Source: Daphnia carinata (lineage: Eukaryota > Arthropoda > Branchiopoda > Diplostraca > Daphniidae). From it: DNA of 64,000 nucleotides. Positions 35,852 through 51,259 of the stretch are shown one piece after another. The position numbers and the translations under genes are program-made. The notes beneath the pieces are model-generated. The model was not told the DNA's origin and did no database searches. It saw only the letters and a list, made by a program, of their open reading frames with translations. The stretch spans positions 12,680,638-12,744,637 of the forward strand of contig NC_081331.1 of NCBI RefSeq assembly GCF_022539665.2, given 5' to 3'. Within the stretch, counting starts at the first letter, position 1. Every line of letters begins with the position of its first letter.

Positions 35852-38061
35852 ATTTGATTGAAATTCAGTTAATTTGCACAACAAACCGTGTGAGCTATAT
35901 TATGAAGCTATAGTCTCTGCTATTTGTTAAAAAAAAAAAGATTTAGTATACGGAACTTTTTGATCATACATGTAAAAAGGAAATATTAAAGTGTTGCTTT
36001 GTATACGATGTGAGAAAGACATAAGTGGAAACATGTCAATAAATCATTTTAAATTCTTGATATGTTTTATTACTACTTGCAATTATCGAGGTGGTCTATA
36101 TTAAGAGAGAAATCAAACTTAAAACGTCTAATAAAAAAAGATTAGTGAAAGCTCTTACGGACAGATCTCTCTCTTGGAGAAATCCATTCAAACGCACAGG
36201 CAGATTGATTACGTGAAAGCTAGGCTCGTTCTCTTTAGCGAGAGTTTTCTTAGACCTTAACGAGAGCGAAGGGTCCAGACGTTGTAAGCTCATCCTCCCC
36301 GTTTTCTAATTAGAATTAGATTAAGGACATAGGGATGCCAGAAGGTAACATCTCTCCAGGACCTTGCAACATTTTAGAGCACGTCACATAAACTCGTCCC
36401 GCTCAGCCCAGCGGCTAATCGATTATCAAAAATATTCTGCTCGGTGATCCATTAAGCTAAGAGGTAACTACTTGGAGAAATTGAAATTGTTATCGTTTAT
36501 CCGTATACGTCACGATGGCTAGCTCATTACTCGTTTCGCCCAAGCTTATCTTGTTATTGCTGGCCTATAGTCCGAAGTCTCTCTTTTATGTTTTGAATAG
36601 AAACCTGAACGTCTTAAATTCCTGATGATAATTAATGCCTTCTATGCAAATTATGCTTTTTTTTTTCAATCGAATTTTAGCCTTATCGTTTTTCTTTGCG
36701 ACCGGTTCACCCAAATTTCTTTGGGCTGTTTCCAAAACTTGGACAGCACATCGTCAGAAAAGAGTGCAAGTGCAGCCCACAGATTAATCTCGTAACCTAC
36801 ATTTATATTAGGCCCCTATTCGCACGGCATTGGATATCTCGTCCGTTGTTGGTGACCGCAAATTCAACAACCGCAGCCATGACTTTGTGTTACAAAAGTT
36901 TTCCAATTACATTGATAAAATATTTTCTCCCCCTATACGGTCTACCACGAGATAGATAACATATGACCTGCATAGCAATACAGCTTTACGAACGGCGAAG
37001 GGAAACGTAAGTTTTTCATTTCTGGGATCTGCGCATTGCACAAGGACGTTGGAGAAAATATGTATGAGATGCGGAAAGCCATTTGACCCACTTTTTTACA
37101 CGACTAGGTAGGTCTCACTCATTGATTTACATGTATGTGCACATTTGGCAGTTTAATATCATTAGTTCATCATAGCATCTAATCAGTTCCCACATCATAT
37201 GCGAGTTAGTGGGCATTGCACTCCGCTAAATCCAATTCAAATTCCAAGCTGCGATTTTGCTTATGTGTCAGTCAAAGAGACTCACTGAAAAGCACATCCA
37301 CAACCCGAATGATAACACACGCGTAAATTGTACAAGGATGACTTTCTTTCATTACAATAGCCCCGACTGCAATCAAAATTAGATTGAGGACGATCAAGCG
37401 CTGCAAGCTAACATCTGCACACCAGGCTTACTCATTCGACGTAACTTATAGAAATAATCTCATCTTTTCTTCTACATAAGCGATTGTTCTGGTCACTCTC
37501 TCCTTGTCAGTGTCCAGATGCAGGCAAGTGGTAACACAAGTTTACATTCTTTTTCTAAAAACTTGTATTCAGTACAGTCCCACAAATTTTAATTGGCAGA
37601 AAAATCATTCGTCCAAGAATGAAACGTTCCATTCTTTAGTGTACCTTATCGCCGAAGTGTTTTTATAGCCACAGTATGTCACACATTTCAAAATGTTGTA
37701 TCGCTACCCAGTTATGTGCTGCTGATTATCGTACTTCATCTTAATAAGGTACGCGTTTAGTTTATTTTGCTTCGCCTTTTGTTACAAGTACATCCGATTT
37801 GCATAGCGTAAAACTCAGATCTGATTTCATACTTAAATGCGAAAATTTCTTCATTGCTATCACATTTTTGTGTGTGCAGTTTAAGCCTTCTTTTGCACGT
37901 CATTTTCTGCTGGCCAGAAATACGTGGTGTTAACCTGATGTTTAACGAAATGTCTACGACAACACTGTTGGTACGTCTTCGAATCATGGTCCCATCAGTT
38001 TTATAATTTATCATTTCCAGTTGCAAGGATAGTCTTTACAAATACTATATTTGAATGCCAG
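35852..38061. other. Intergenic; poly(A) signal near the start
   Basis: Holds the collagen gene 2 3' UTR and, toward the end, the promoter and probable 3-4 codon first exon of collagen gene 3. No other gene seen in 2.2 kb; open frames at 36096-36293, 36696-36959 and 37757-38026 are not recognisable. Confidence 0.35.
36038..36043 (+). terminator. Poly(A) signal of collagen gene 2
   Basis: AATAAA 187 bases after the stop codon at 35851, in AT-rich sequence. Confidence 0.6.
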
Positions 38062-40430
38062 ATAATCGTTCCACTCTTGGTGGTCAACTTCCTCTTTATT
38101 GCTGTGGCCATCTCGCCACGACAAATAGTTGAAAGGAAACCCATTTCAGAAGATGCTTGGGCCTCTTTAAACTCCTACCGTGAATCGGAAGCTCGTCATT
38201 ACCTGACCGAGGAGATAGCGCATATTCAAAGAATTCGGCACGAATTGGAGCGTCTCCTTGATTCTTTCCTTTTACTCAACACCACGTGTGGTATGTGTCC
38301 TCCTGGGCCGCCTGGGCCACCCGGTCCACCAGGGCCACCTACACGAGTACGAAGAGGTACATAAAAGTATTTGAATGAAATGCAATTTTAGAACGTTGAG
38401 GGGCTCATCTACTGTTACTATAAACTACGAAGAAGCGAATGTTCATCGCGGAGGAGGTTACCAAGGAGGAGGTGGGGGTTACGGTGGAGGTGGCGGAGGT
38501 TATGGTGGAAGTAGCGGAGGCTATGGCGGAGGTGGCGGAAGCCAGAAAGGAAAAGGCGGAAGCAGCAAAGGAAAAGGTGGAGGTGGTGGGGGTTCACCCG
38601 GTCCTCCGGGCCCACCTGGACCTCCAGGTCCACCTGGTAGAAACGGTCACGACGGAGAAAAAGGGGATCCTGGTGAAGACGGGCATCCTGGATCAAAAGG
38701 CCCGCCAGGTGAAAAAGGACCACCAGGCAAAGATGGGTCTCCCGGACCCAAAGGGCCAACAGGAGAAAAAGGCCATGACGGCAAAGACGGATCTCCCGGA
38801 GAACCAGGCCCCAAAGGGCCTAAAGGAGATCCTGGTTTTCCTGGTGAGTGTTTCTCAACTGCTGACGTGCAACTGAAATGTTCCAGACAGTTAGTCTTGC
38901 TGTAGATGTTAAGCAGAGGACTGAGAAATGTGGAATTATGCTTGTATCCTCATGCAAATAGGATTTCCTGGTAAAGGTGGACTTCCAGGATTGGACGGAA
39001 AGCCTGGCGATAAGGGAGAAGATGGCACTCCTGGAGAACCTGGCCCACAAGGACCCAAAGGAGAAGAAGGGGCCAAGGGTAAGTCTTTTGAATCATTGGA
39101 AATGACCCGAGGCTTAATCATATCATCCTTGTTTGCCCATAAAAGGAAGTCCCGGGGACGCGGGACCTACAGGACCAGAGGGACCCAGCGGACATCCAGG
39201 AAAGGATGGTTCTCCAGGCGAAAAAGGCTCTACGGGCGAAACGGGACCAACCGGACCAGTTGGTCCGAGTGGCACCGACGGCAAAGACGGAACACCGGGA
39301 GAAAAAGGTTCAACAGGCGAAACAGGTCTACCAGGGAAAGACGGATCCGCAGGGCCTATAGGGCCCCCTGGCGAAAAAGGTGATGTCAGACTTTTTAGAG
39401 TTAGCTTTTTAAAGTTACATAAATCATGAATTTGTTTTGTAGGTGAACCTGGAGACGCTGGAGCTGTTGGTTTGGCCGGACTTCCAGGCGATCCCGGAAA
39501 AGCTGGCTGGCCTGGTCCACCAGGTCCAGCTGGGCCCAAAGGAGATACCGGAAACGACGGTTGGCATATTTTAGACTTCATGTTTGATCCATTTTAACAC
39601 AATCCAAACTTTGATTACTTAAGGGCCTGCAGGTAAAGAAGGCTCTATAGGGCCAGAAGGTCCAGCCGGTCCGACGGGTAAGTAAAAACTAAAATTATTC
39701 TTTCACTATAGCTCTTATTGATCGTTATGCCATCAGGGCCTCCCGGGTCACCTGGTCAAGATGGACAAGACGGCCAACCAGGCTCAATGGGTGCTCCAGG
39801 TGCCGCCGGACAACCAGGGCCTGCCGGTCCGCAAGGTAAGACTGGGCCGCCTGGTTTTACTGGGGATCCTGGACACCCAGGCCAAATAGGACATATCGGT
39901 CCTATAGGGCCTGCAGGACCCCAAGGAAAAGCGGGCCCGGTAGGTCCACCAGGCAAAGCAGGTCCAGAGGGAAAGATTGGACCTAAAGGTAACATGGCAT
40001 GCCGACAACAATCTTACATGTAATCAATCAATAAAATTTAATTTTTCTATAACTAATAGGCCCACCTGGGAAAGCAGGTAAAGATGGATCACCAGGACCT
40101 CCCGGCCGGCCTGGAGAACGTGGCCCACCTGGATCAGGAGGAAAAGCAGGACCATCAACGTCAGGCAATTACGTACAATATCGAACACCAAACGACAAGA
40201 GCAATTCCGGGGGCAAGCAAACCTCATCTGGAACTTCTGGGCCATTTGCTTCTTCGTACAGTTTACCCCAAGGCGGAAAACGTTCTCCTGTTCCAGGACA
40301 GACGTATTCTGCTGGATCGGTCTCACAAAGCAACGCGTCTCAACAGAAAAACCCAAAGCGCCAAGTACTACCGTCAAATCAAACATCACGCCGTTCGCCG
40401 GAGGGTTTGGAACTTCCATCTCATTTGTAG
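38062..40430 (+). CDS. Collagen gene 3, Gly-rich insert, multi-exon (first exon not placed)
   Basis: Nine exons seen: 38062-38356, ~38433-38843, 38962-39078, 39146-39379, 39443-39559, 39624-39677, 39737-39988, 40060-40430, with an unplaced short ATG exon before 38062 (the first residues [17 protein letters not shown] complete a signal peptide as in the sister genes). The acceptor at ~38432 is my least certain junction. The N-terminal module ([14 protein letters not shown]) is followed by a helical leucine/arginine stretch and the pair CGMC just before the first GPPGPPGPP, where chains could be disulphide linked. A Gly/Tyr insert ([13 protein letters not shown]) and Lys/Ser/Gly linker precede the main triple helix. 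Junctions inside the helix all split a glycine codon after its first base. The tail is Ser/Asn/Arg-rich with a dibasic KRQ site. Confidence 0.8.
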
Positions 40431-42588
40431 ACTTCTGGAAATAGCCCAGTTTGCTTTCAAATTTCATTATTTTCGCCAGTGCAATTATTCCGCAAACTTT
40501 CCTCAAAAAGCGGGCTTGTGCCAAGGCGTGTGAAATGTTAAAGCTTTCAACTAGATCAGTTATACCATATGTTACTTGAAATTTCGAACGCTTGGGCGTA
40601 TAATAAACGCCGTTATTGACTTCATTTCCAACTGGTTTGGGAAAGAGAGTCGAAAATGGATGTATATATCGATTCAATTTTGATCATGAAATTATTGTGA
40701 AGTGCCAGGCTTCACAAATGTTACGTCGATTAATAAAAATTGTATTTCGAATTTTGTCAATCGTACTGAATAATACCGTTAAAAAACGGCGCTTGATGTT
40801 TACCAAATAATTAATGTTATCTAACCTGAAAAAGTCTGCTTTCTTTTGTGCTCTCTGTGAATTGACGAATTAGCGAAGTAGATCACCAATTCGCCAGTAC
40901 GACACTGCTGGCCAAATAACACACTGCAAGGTTCTTTAACAAAAGGGAGGAAATGTGGGAAATTAGGGAACCCATCCAAAAAACTTTCGTGAAATAGACC
41001 ACAAACGTCCGTCAATCGTCACGATACAGCGACGTACAGCAACAATCGCCTTTTTATTTTACAAGGAGAGACTGACGGGATGAGTTTGCCGTGCGGAAAT
41101 AACTCATTTTCGTCCGACCAATTCGAAACATTTTTATATTCGCACCACAGAGAATATGTGGCCATGTGGAGTGAAAGTAAAGTAGCTCACTCGTGAACGG
41201 AGCATCCAGGCATGCATGTGTTCCAGTCACCCGTTTTCACGTTGCATTTCTATCTACAAGTATATAGGCTATATAGCGTATGTTATTATGTGCATGACGC
41301 TACGCGTTTAACGCGCACTTTCTCGTGCTGCTTTTACTCTTTTTCTTTTGCCTTTCTCATCGTCAGCATAAACAAGTGTTTCGATGGACGCCCATTCAAC
41401 GATCTATGACGCTGTCATTCGCAATTAACAACTACGAGAAACATATAAACTTGAACTTTTGCATCATACCTTCTCCCCTTGCGCCTCTGTCGTTGGCTTT
41501 CAACTTCCGCGTTTCCTTTCTCCTTTTCTAAAATACGCAATTGGGACGGATTCATTTGAATTCTTGGAAAAACTGTGACATACAATCATTTCGGCACCAA
41601 GTGAGACTCTCCTCTTCGGTTGCGTTTTGTTGAATGAATGTAGCAAAAACATGCATAAACGTGCCATACAGAACGTTTGTTAAAGTGGTTGGTTTTTTAG
41701 CGCTTCAAGTGAGGGAACAAATGTTGTATCGTTTTTCAAGTTGGGAGACGACGATTAGCACATATAGAAATCGAGTTTGTAAGAGCCAACAGTTTTTGCT
41801 TTTCAACTTTCCGCATGAAATTACTTAGCGCAAGTTTCACTGAATAACATAAAAAGAAAATGATTCCAACTTTTGCCGTTTCTTTATTGGTACCCAAAAT
41901 ACCCTAATGAACAATCTACCGGCATACTTTCACAATTAACACATGAGAATGTAAAACGCAGTTTCTTCGCCTCTTGGGTACATCCGGGATTCAATTAAAA
42001 CTACTTGGCAAGCAAACTGGAATGCATGAATTTTTTTTTTTTTTTTTGCAGCCGGCTGTAACGTCTCACGGCATGTTCGTGTTTGATACCCCAACGGTGA
42101 TGGCCGCTCCGTACATAGCTTACAAACTTTCACCAGATAACCCCACTTTTTTTAAAACTATTCTCTACATATTAATTTTAGAAATACCTCAAGTTTGGCT
42201 TTGAAATATAGTATGACTCGAATTGCTGTAAACACGCGTACCACAACACGAGTGTGGTCTTGATGTTTTCTATCTTCCGTTCTACCTCGAAAGATGAAAA
42301 TAAATGCATACCGCAGTGCGTTTCTTTCTCTTTTTCTTTCCCCGAGGTAAAAAAAAATTTCCCTTTTACGTCGAATATTTGGGTATAGGTGAAGAGAGAT
42401 TTCCGCCTATCCATCTGGCCCGATGGAAAGAAGTAGACAGCCAGACTTATTGTATATTGGGCACTGACCGCACGGTAAATAGGCTACTTCGTATATGATA
42501 CAGTCCTCCATTTGCGATCTCTAAAAATACGATCCCACCCATCTTTTCTAACCTGTTTCTATTGCTAGAGTGACGCGGCCGAGTCGGG
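40431..42588. other. Intergenic, no gene seen
   Basis: Spacer between collagen genes 3 and 4. It includes a T15-17 run near 42030-42048. No ORF has recognisable content. Confidence 0.35.
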
Positions 42589-42624
42589 TATTTAAAGACA
42601 ACGATTTCTTCTCCAAAGGCAGTG
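42589..42624 (+). promoter_or_regulatory. Promoter of collagen gene 4
   Basis: TATTTAAA at 42589-42596 and a CAGTG initiator at 42620-42624, 31 bases apart. A 5' UTR exon probably ends at AAAAG/GTAAAT near 42666, spliced to a second leader exon before the ATG at 43004. It lacks the full CACTAGACC block of genes 1 and 2, having only CTAGAGTG. Confidence 0.5.
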
Positions 42625-43003
42625 TTGAGCGGACAACAGTTGAAGAAAGAGCTACTCCAAGAAAAGGTAAATTCATTCATCCGAAAGCATTTGATGTAGG
42701 GCCTCCAAAGGATTTCGCATTATTTCAAAAATAACAACAGCCAATAACTCGCCTTGAACGTTTCTGCTTCACGCTGCGTTATAGGCGTCCGTATAATTTA
42801 CTACTTATCGTTAACGTCCGTTCATTTTGTCCTGCTGAATTCCGTTCAAAACGTTTTATCAAACAAAAGCTTGTCACACGTATACATTTAAACAACTTTA
42901 TTCACTAAACATAGTTGACGTGTATGCTAATGGATCCTTCTTCGGTAGATCTATAGTTGATATTGCACGCAACGAACCCAACAGGGAATTAGCAATCAGA
43001 GCC

Positions 43004-44643
<1,640 letters not shown>

Positions 44644-45874
44644 ATACCCCAACTAATCAAATTTGAATCGTTTCAAAGATTTTTATGGCAAATATTTTTG
44701 TCCATGTCCAGAGTTTAAGATTTCAAGAGTTTATTTTACTTATGTGCACCATGGTTATACTATGCTGGTTTCATGACTTTGTGCAAATTGTAAATATACC
44801 ATGTGTAAGCAAAACGTGTAGTTACATCTCATCAATTTTTTTCACGCTTCTGCCATAAGCTTATGCAAGCAATATAGATGACAGAACATCTACCTATATC
44901 TTTTCTACATTAATATAAGGAGATTCGGACTGACGCGTGTTTCTTTGCAGTTATGTGTGGGTTAGACAGCGAAGGCAGACTGTCTTGAATAAATCCCAGT
45001 GCATAATGTAGCCTACATGTATGTGTAACGTACGGCTATTATTATCAGCCTCAAATACACTCTAGTCTGGAACTAAGCGCGGATGCAGTATCGCATCATG
45101 CATAGATTAAAAGGATTAATTAAATTCCCTGCTTAAGCTTGATATCAAATCATAAAAAATTGCTACAACCACCGAAGGATATATTTTGCCATTGCGGCAT
45201 TGGCATACACTAGTCTATCCAGCTACGGGTGCGTGCTACCAGGAGGTGCTACCGCATCAGGAGATCCGTTTACCTGCCCGTAAGCCGATAACATAGCGCG
45301 TGCCAACAATGTCACATGCTGAAACGTGATTATGTCGCCTCAATAAAAATGCATTCATTTTGCTTTGTCTCCCCTACGTCTGATGTCCTTTACTTTAAAT
45401 ATTAGCGCAACCTGCGTTCGGTTTAATGTAATACCAAAAACTTAATGCATCCGCATAGGAGGCATATACATTACCTTACAGGGAACGTTGCGAGACTTGA
45501 GCCTCTTTTCGAGCTCTGCCAACATTCACACTATGACACAGTTTGAAAAAGAGCCAGACCTTTCGTAGAACCTTGGATAATAACTTCGCGTGTGGAATAT
45601 TATCACTCACATGCCTGATTAGGAAGCTACAATTTACGAATACAGTTCTATAGTAAAGAAAGAATAAAATGACCCTGAGGTCCGAGAAAGATTTCTTGCG
45701 AAACCTGTCTACTCCTACCTTAAATAGGATTGGTTATTATAGAACGAATCATAAAGTTCCTGCCAACTGATTTCTCCTTTCACCCTCATTTGCACATCGC
45801 CTCGAGCAGAAGAAGAGAACGGTATCTACAATAGGTCATCCTCGTAACATCACTTTCATCTGTCTGCATCCGCA
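44644..45874. other. Intergenic, no gene seen
   Basis: Collagen gene 4 3' UTR and spacer up to the cuticle-protein promoter. No recognisable ORF or RNA. Confidence 0.35.
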
Positions 45875-45882
45875 TATAAAAG
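45875..45882 (+). promoter_or_regulatory. TATA box of the cuticle protein gene
   Basis: TATAAAAG 90 bases before the start codon at 45965, implying a transcription start near 45905 and a short leader. Confidence 0.7.
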
Positions 45883-45964
45883 GTGGCCAACGTCTTGAGA
45901 TTATCATCACTACTCTTCAACTGTTTCCAGCAGAGCAGAACAGCAGAATCTTCTTCAAACAAAA

Positions 45965-46500
45965 ATGAAATTCGTATGTAACTTGTTTCTTTTTTTTATC
46001 TTCTTAATCTTCAGTCGTTAAACCTAAAACGATTTCTTTCGAAATTTAGATCATCGTTGCCGCCTTGTTCTCCGTTGCCTTAGCTGCAAAATTGGATGAA
46101 CCAATCGCTATCGTCTCGTCCAACATTGAGATGAAAGAGGATGGAAGCTATTCTTTTGAGTAAGTTAAAGATGTTACGATGCAAATTGTTGTTATTCTTT
46201 AAGTATTTAGAGCTTGTTCATTGGCAACTTTTCAAAATGTTTAGTTTTGAAAGCGCTGACGGAACTAAGGTTCAGGAAAGTGGAAGCCAGAAGCAAGTTG
46301 GACCTAAACCAGAGGATATCGGCACTGTTTCCAAGGGATCTTATTCCTACACCTCCCCCGATGGCGTCGTCATCACCGTCAACTGGGTTGCTGATGAGAA
46401 AGGTTTCCAGGCTACCGGTGACCACTTGCCCACTCCTCCCCCGATGCCCGAACATGTCGTCAAGCTCCTCGCTGATTTGAAGGCTGCCGGCGCTTTGTAA
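45965..46500 (+). CDS. RR-1 type cuticle protein (chitin-binding type 4)
   Basis: Small secreted cuticle protein of 124 aa that binds chitin fibres in the procuticle. Exons 45965-45973 (MKF), 46050-46159, 46245-46500. The signal peptide is MKFIIVAALFSVALAA. The extended Rebers-Riddiford domain fills most of the mature chain: SYSFDFESADGTKVQESG, then GSYSYTSPDGVVITVNWVA, then DEKGFQATGDHLPTPPP. The final DHLPTPPPMPEHV marks the RR-1 class of soft or flexible cuticle. The three-codon first exon and phase-0 intron inside the signal peptide are standard for arthropod CPR genes. Confidence 0.95.
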
Positions 46501-47306
46501 ACAGTCCAAATTACTTTCTCTTTATGTGTACATAACATCTGTATTATTTCATTTACATACAAGAAGGGAGAAACAAATATAGTAAACAATGCAAAATAAG
46601 CCTGCGTGGATCCGTGTGTATTCTTTCTTATAATGCCTTTCAATTGAAACATCTATAAAATCTCATTTAAACCAAAAGTTATTATGGACCTTTCCAAACA
46701 AAAAAGACTGTGTCCGGTATCATTCTCCTTGGTGACCTCGGTACGTTTTCGTTAGATTAGGCTCGTAATATCACAGGTTTTAAACCAGCGGCAATCCTAT
46801 AAGATTAAGACTCGGTGAACTTGAAATTCATTTACGACAGTATTACTTCGGGAATGCCTATAAAAACATGACAGACCAACACCAGTCGCTTTAGTTCCGA
46901 ATTTCCAAACCTCCCGATATTACGGCGGAACGCGGGCAATCATTTTTGTTCTGTTTGTTTTGTTTATTAAGTTTTTTTGTGCGCTCCGAATGCTGGAAAA
47001 CGTTGAATAGAAGGCGCCGAATAAAGGTATTGTTTAAATAACTGACTTAATGTGTCTGACATCGGATAACTAGGTCAGCTCGATGTGGGCGAGGTTTTCG
47101 AACTTTCGTGTATGCCGAGGGCACACGTGTTTGAAGGTGAAAGTCAAACTCTAATGAAAATGAAAGTCTAGTTTTGGTTTCGTTCTCAGTTGAATAGACG
47201 TGGATCAAATAACGCATAACCTCCATCCTGGTCAGCTTTCTGCCGTACACGATCAAGACGTTTTAGCCAAAATCTGGTGAAAGAATATTTCGCTTGTAAG
47301 GTGGTA
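46501..47306. other. Intergenic, no gene seen
   Basis: 3' UTR of the cuticle protein gene and upstream region of the choline transporter. No supported gene. Confidence 0.35.
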
Positions 47307-49877
47307 ATGGCTATCAACGTGGGTGGACTCGTTTCCATTATCGTGTTTTACCTGGTCATCTTGGCCGTAGGTATATGGGCTGGCTGGAAACATGGCAAGA
47401 AAAGCAACAAGGAGACGGGCACGGAGAGTGTGATGCTGGCTGGCAGAAACATGGGTGTGTTTGTTGGCATCATGACCATGACAGGTAAAATCATTTCACG
47501 ATGTACTATTTAAATTTCAAGATTCTTTTCTAATGGTTATCGAATTAAAAAAAACAACTCTATAGCTACATGGGTGGATGGAGGTTACATCATGGGGTCG
47601 GCCGAAGTGGTGTTTACTAGTGGCGTCGTTTGGTGTCAAGCGCCGTTTGGCTACGCAGTGGCTCTTTTCTTGGGTTCGCTTCGATAAATGTAATGAAATG
47701 ATTGTGAATCTTCATTATTCTTCGCGAAAACTAGGTGGACTGTTTTTTGCTGGTCCGATGCGTAGCGCTGGCTACCATACGATGCTGGATCCATTCCAAG
47801 AAAAGTACGGAGCGAAAATTGGAGGCGTCCTTTACTTACCTGCGCTATGCGGTGAAATTTTATGGTCGTCGGCTATCTTAGCTTCTCTCGGCTCCACGTT
47901 GAGCGTCATCCTCGGATTGGATAACACTATTGCCGTGCTGGTGAGCGCTTCAGTTGCAATGCTGTACACTCTGTTCGGAGGTCTTTACAGCGTCGCCTAC
48001 ACCGACGTCGTCCAACTCTTTTGCGTCGCCTTTGGATTGGTAAATTGATTTTAGAACAACGATGCACTTAATACCTAATCAAGTCATCAAAGTATAGACA
48101 TTTCAATCATTAAGATCCTATGCGTTCCCTTTGCGTGGAACAATCCTGCCGTTGACATGAATAGCACAAGTTCGGACACCTGGGGCGGCACCATCGAAAC
48201 ACACAACATTGGAGTGTACACCGAAAATTACCTTTTACTCATCATGGGAGGGATTCCCTGGCAGGTATCTTTGATCGCTAGACTATCGTATTTCTATTTT
48301 CATTCGTGTGCAACAACGCAAATTAGGTGTATTTTCAACGAGTGTTGGCGTTCAGAACACCCAAACAAGCGCAGACCATGTCTTACGTTGCTGGACTAGG
48401 ATCTATTCTAATGGCAGCTCCACCAATTTTGCTCGGAGCTGTCGCTACTGCAACAGGTTTGTAACAATAAAATGATAACCTTACATAGGCATTCGTATCT
48501 CTTTTTATGACGTCACATTACCCCCAACGAATTAGCCGACCTTGAGCCTTTGTTGTTTGACGCAACAAAATCTAGGGTGACGATCAAATAGAAGACGGGA
48601 AACTTCCGTTTTACGTCGAAAGTTACGACATCCATTATCCGATTTCGGGAAACGGGATTTTCTATTGAAAAATATGCCTCTCCCGTCTTCGATTTTCATA
48701 AGAACTTCTTCGTTCAACCATTTTTTTTTTTAACTATTAACATTTAGATTGGAGTGTTGCGACGAACGGAAGCATAAACGTCACTGCTGAGGAGAATGGA
48801 AAAATTATATTGCCCTTGGTTTTGCAGTATCTCACACCTGCCGTAAAGATATTTGAATATTTCTGATTTCGTTATTCTCGAATTACCAGACATGTAAATT
48901 CATTTCGAATTCCAGTGGGTTTCATATATTGGTCTCGGAGCGGTTTCTGCTGCGGCCATGTCTTCTGCCGATTCTTCTATGCTTTCGTCTAGTTCCATGT
49001 TTGCACGTAATATTTACCAAGCTATTTTTTTCCCTTTGGTAAGCATCTGCTAGATACCGATCTACACATTTTCCCTCTTCATCATTTAATAATTTAAAAT
49101 GCACCAGGTGTCCGAGCGTCACGTTGTCCGCGTTATTTGGGTGGCAATTGTCGTTGTGGCTGCTTTGGCTTCTTTAGTGGCTCTGACCGTCAACTCTATC
49201 TACGGATTGTTGTATGTTACTGGAAGTAAATTATTTAAAAAACATGTTAAATCATTCTACCTGAAAATTTACAGCGTGCTGAGTGCTGATTTGGTTTATG
49301 TCCTGTTGTTTCCACAACTTTTGTTGGTTATCCATTGGAAGAAACATTGCAATTCTTATGGATCTATCGTCAGCATGGTGACAGGATTTATCTTCCGGAT
49401 ATTAGGTAATTTGATTCACATTTTAATCTGCTTGGTTGATGATAGGCATACATTCGTTTGTTTGATTCAACCGATTTTGTTTTCAATACTTTAGGAGGCG
49501 AACCTCTTCTTGGATTACCTGTAATCCTGGCTTATCCTTATTACGACCCCGAGTTGGGCCAGTTATTTCCATTCCGGACGTTGTGCATGATCATAGCGCT
49601 TGTATCGCACATGTTCGTATCACTATTGGCATCTTGGATATTCAAAAAAAATTACCTTCCAATGAAATGGGATGTCTTGCATTGTTTTGACACCCCTGAC
49701 GAGTCCTGTGCCTCACCGTCAGTGCGTCAAAATTCAAGCATTTTAGAGGAGAAATCAGTGGACGACAATTGCAACTGCCAATTAAGTAGCAACTCGTCAG
49801 CAGTTACCCTGTCAGCAGAAGAATTTGAGCTCACTACAACGCATCAAGGGCAGATCAACCCAACATTTACGTTTTAG
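47307..49877 (+). CDS. ChT: High-affinity choline transporter (sodium-coupled, SLC5A7/CHT1)
   Basis: Takes up choline into cholinergic terminals, the rate-limiting supply for acetylcholine synthesis. Ten exons: 47307-47484, 47566-47673, 47735-48039, 48115-48264, 48327-48456, 48748-48842, 48916-49038, 49108-49211, 49275-49405, 49495-49877; all in phase, 568 aa (human ~580). I use the ATG at 47307 ([20 protein letters not shown]) because it aligns with the family N terminus. Landmarks: [114 protein letters not shown]. About thirteen membrane segments are expected. The cytosolic tail is acidic and Ser-rich, lacking close similarity to the human tail, as is common. Confidence 0.95.
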
Positions 49878-51259
49878 CTGTCATGAAATTAAGCAACCGT
49901 TTCATCTTGCCACATGATTAAAATACCCCCATCTAGTTGTTAAACAGGATAGACTAAATTTGCCAAAGTAGAGTACTAATATTCGTGCATCCGCTTATTC
50001 AAGTGTTGTCGTTGTGTGTTATCAATTACTATAAAATATATCTCACGAACTTATTATGCTACTTCCTTTTTTCTTCTGTTTTCCTAGTAAGGACATATTA
50101 GACACGAATGAGGATCAGCTCCGCATACTGCAACTAAGAGAATCCCGTTGCCCCAATAACGAAATAACTGAAGGTAGTATTACCATTGACGTGAAGGCCC
50201 GGGACCTTTGACAGCTGCAACTATGAACGAATGGATTTCCGTTCCACTGACCTACTTGACAACCCATTCGAGTGACGTTCAATTTCTCACCCTACACGGC
50301 ATTAAATATTAAGACACCTTTATAAGGCCTTATTTATTCATCAGCTGGGGATATCACATGAGATTAATCAGACAAAAACGTCCCGACATTCAGCCGATGC
50401 TCACACGACACGCAGCGAAAGATTCCCACAGATGTTGAAGCGTAAACAGAATAGATGTAGAACTCCATTAAACATTGCTGAGAAAAAAAAAAATAACGTT
50501 TACAAGAGCAACAACAAAACAAAATTCTTTCGTGATTCTTGAAACTGCACGCTAAAACGCAGATATAAAGAATCTTAGTGGAAGTGTTGGCAAACCACAG
50601 TACATCCGTATTTTTTTCGTTAGCATTAATGGTCCCTGTCCGGCTTGCTCAATTTTTTGAATGCATTCTCGCCATCCGTAACGATGACGTCATAGGTTCG
50701 TGAGCCAAGTCTCTTTTGCCCGCGGCTTACTTGTGACAGCATTAGCTCGAGGCCATGTATTTATGTATTCTACACACACTCACGCACACACACGCACAAA
50801 GCTCTAACACACGAACGTGTATACTTGCCTCTGGGTTCGGATACATCCACTTCAGTTCAAGGCAAACGAACACAAATTTCAGTCAGACCTCGCCATTCGC
50901 GATAACTACACCGCATCAGTTTCATTGGCACCGAATGTATTTTTTTTTTGTATCCACCGCAAGCCTGTGATAGTGGTTTTAACTAGCACCGAGTAGGATT
51001 ACAGTCTACTTCCAACGTACTTGATTTACGACTAAATAGCCTCATTCGATAGTTCGACACTGTGTGCGTAGTCGGTAGGTATACTCGTGGTGTAACAGCT
51101 CAGACAAAGTGATAAGAGTCACGTTTTATCTCCTCGTTCCCCTACATTTTTCTCCGACTCTTTGCGTGAATTCGTGCTTCAGCATTTAGCGTACTAAAGG
51201 CGACAGTCTGTGTTTTGAGTGGCTGACGTTTGAATGTTCGTGATCGCCAGGCCGTCAAC
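49878..51259. other. Intergenic; CA-rich tract; TRPA 5' region
   Basis: No gene. A short imperfect CA/CG tract lies at ~50768-50795. The last 200 bases should contain the TRPA leader. Confidence 0.35.
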